Source of the DNA: an uncultured Moraxella sp.
Lineage (GTDB): Bacteria; Pseudomonadota; Gammaproteobacteria; Pseudomonadales; Moraxellaceae
Direction: 5' to 3'
Assembly: GCA_937975585.1 (NCBI GenBank)
Contig: CALJUC010000023.1
Span: forward strand, 1 to 6,475
Length of the DNA: 6,475 nt
This document shows positions 6,028 through 6,475 of this stretch, piece by piece. The notes beneath the pieces were generated by a model, which worked only from the letters and a program-made list of their open reading frames with translations, was not told the DNA's origin and searched no databases. Within the stretch, counting starts at the first letter, position 1. Every line of letters starts with the position of its first letter. The position numbers and the translations under genes are program-made.

Positions 6028-6082
6028 GTCAATATATAATAAAAGCCAGGTTAATACCTGGCTTTTATTATATATTGACTTA
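6025..6082. terminator. Very long perfect palindrome, probable bidirectional terminator of HU
   Basis: Positions 6025-6051 pair without a mismatch with 6056-6082: a 27-bp stem with the four-base loop TAAT, beginning at the HU stop codon itself. The inner core is AAAAGCCAGGT / ACCTGGCTTTT (6041-6051/6056-6066), a conventional intrinsic terminator whose T tract is the 3' arm; the matching A tract would serve the opposite strand. The outer AT-rich arms add length well beyond what termination needs. Confidence 0.88.
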
Positions 6083-6103
6083 AAATAAAACAGCTTTTAA
6101 TAT
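6075..6103 (+). promoter_or_regulatory. Candidate promoter of the response regulator gene
   Basis: TTGACT (6075-6080, 5/6 to consensus) lies 17 bp before TAATAT (6098-6103, 4/6). Its -35 box is inside the 3' arm of the HU palindrome, so hairpin extrusion or regulator binding there could affect it. The predicted start near 6110 gives a leader of about 33 nt. A TTGAAA at 6103-6108 has no suitable -10. Confidence 0.4.
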
Positions 6104-6142
6104 TGAAAGTAACAGTAAAAGTTATTGGAGCAAGGAGATTTT

Positions 6143-6475
6143 ATGAAAACTAAAATTTTAGTGGTTGAAGATGAGCTGTCAATTAGTGAGTTGATAAAAT
6201 TTAATTTAGAAAAATCAGGTTATGAAGTTGTTGTGGCTGATACCGGCTCAATGGCGCTGGAGTTAGTAGAACAGTTTACTTATAGCCTAATGTTGTTAGA
6301 CTTGATGTTGCCGGGTGTAGATGGACTGGAAGTTTGTCGAAAAGTTAAATTGAATAATAAAACAGCCTCAATGCCGATTATTATGTTAACGGCTCGTAAT
6401 GAAGAAATTGATAAAATAATTGGCTTAGAATTAGGTGCTGATGATTATATGACTAAGCCCTTTAGCCCTAGGGAG
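6143..6475 (+). CDS. Response regulator, PhoP/PhoB-like receiver domain (partial, right edge)
   Basis: The first 111 residues of a two-component response regulator, cut by the window end; no stop is reached. The receiver domain is complete in its key residues: acidic pair Glu9-Asp10, phospho-acceptor Asp53 in LLDLMLPG (51-58), Thr83 in MLTAR (81-85), and Lys105 in TKPF (104-107). The pattern ADDYMTKPFSPRE is typical of the OmpR/PhoB family, so a winged-helix DNA-binding domain is expected beyond the edge, probably followed by a histidine kinase gene. FNLEKSGYEV (20-29) resembles Firmicute PhoP-type regulators; the specific signal cannot be assigned. The start follows AAGGAG (6132-6137) by 5 nt. 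The coding sequence is AT-rich, and one of its three arginine codons is AGG, matching HU and not the genes to the left. Confidence 0.93.
   Translation, partial: MKTKILVVEDELSISELIKFNLEKSGYEVVVADTGSMALELVEQFTYSLMLLDLMLPGVDGLEVCRKVKLNNKTASMPIIMLTARNEEIDKIIGLELGADDYMTKPFSPRE

Overview
The window reads as two parts of different character. Positions 1 to about 5,600 look like a Moraxellaceae chromosome (Psychrobacter/Moraxella-like). That is inferred from protein character (a high-molecular-weight FabG, a MaoC-type dehydratase, a TIGR01244/DUF442 protein), moderate GC and an exclusive preference for CGN arginine codons. The last part, from somewhere between about 5605 and 5740 to the end, looks like a low-GC Firmicute. 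It has an HU protein and a PhoP/PhoB-type response regulator with Clostridia/Negativicutes-like sequences, very strong Shine-Dalgarno sites, lower GC and AGA/AGG arginine codons. No species was confirmed by a search.

Layout, all genes on the + strand: (1) 1-263, a regulatory region with a possible divergent promoter for a gene just off the left edge, a -10 box, a 16-bp inverted repeat and a tandem 11-bp repeat; (2) a two-domain 3-oxoacyl-ACP/CoA reductase (264-1658) closed by a strong palindromic terminator; (3) a double-hotdog MaoC-like dehydratase (1890-2801); (4) a small TIGR01244-family protein with a CX4R loop (2898-3398); (5) a cytosolic beta-lactamase-fold serine hydrolase (3575-4876); (6) a HIT-family protein (4920-5339) probably transcribed with the hydrolase; (7) tRNA-Leu(CAA) (5518-5604) with its own promoter and terminator; (8) an HU-family DNA-binding protein (5755-6027) with a 5' UTR hairpin and an unusually long perfect palindrome at its end; (9) the receiver domain of an OmpR-type response regulator running off the right edge (6143-6475).

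The reductase and the dehydratase carry out consecutive chemical steps (ketoacyl reduction, then the hydroxyacyl/enoyl step), so they may share a fatty-acid or hydroxyacyl pathway even though a terminator separates them. The other genes are housekeeping or loosely characterised and do not form an obvious system. I see no phage, transposon, CRISPR or defence module. The most notable observation is the break in composition and lineage after the tRNA, which is either a chimeric contig join or a transfer next to a tRNA gene.
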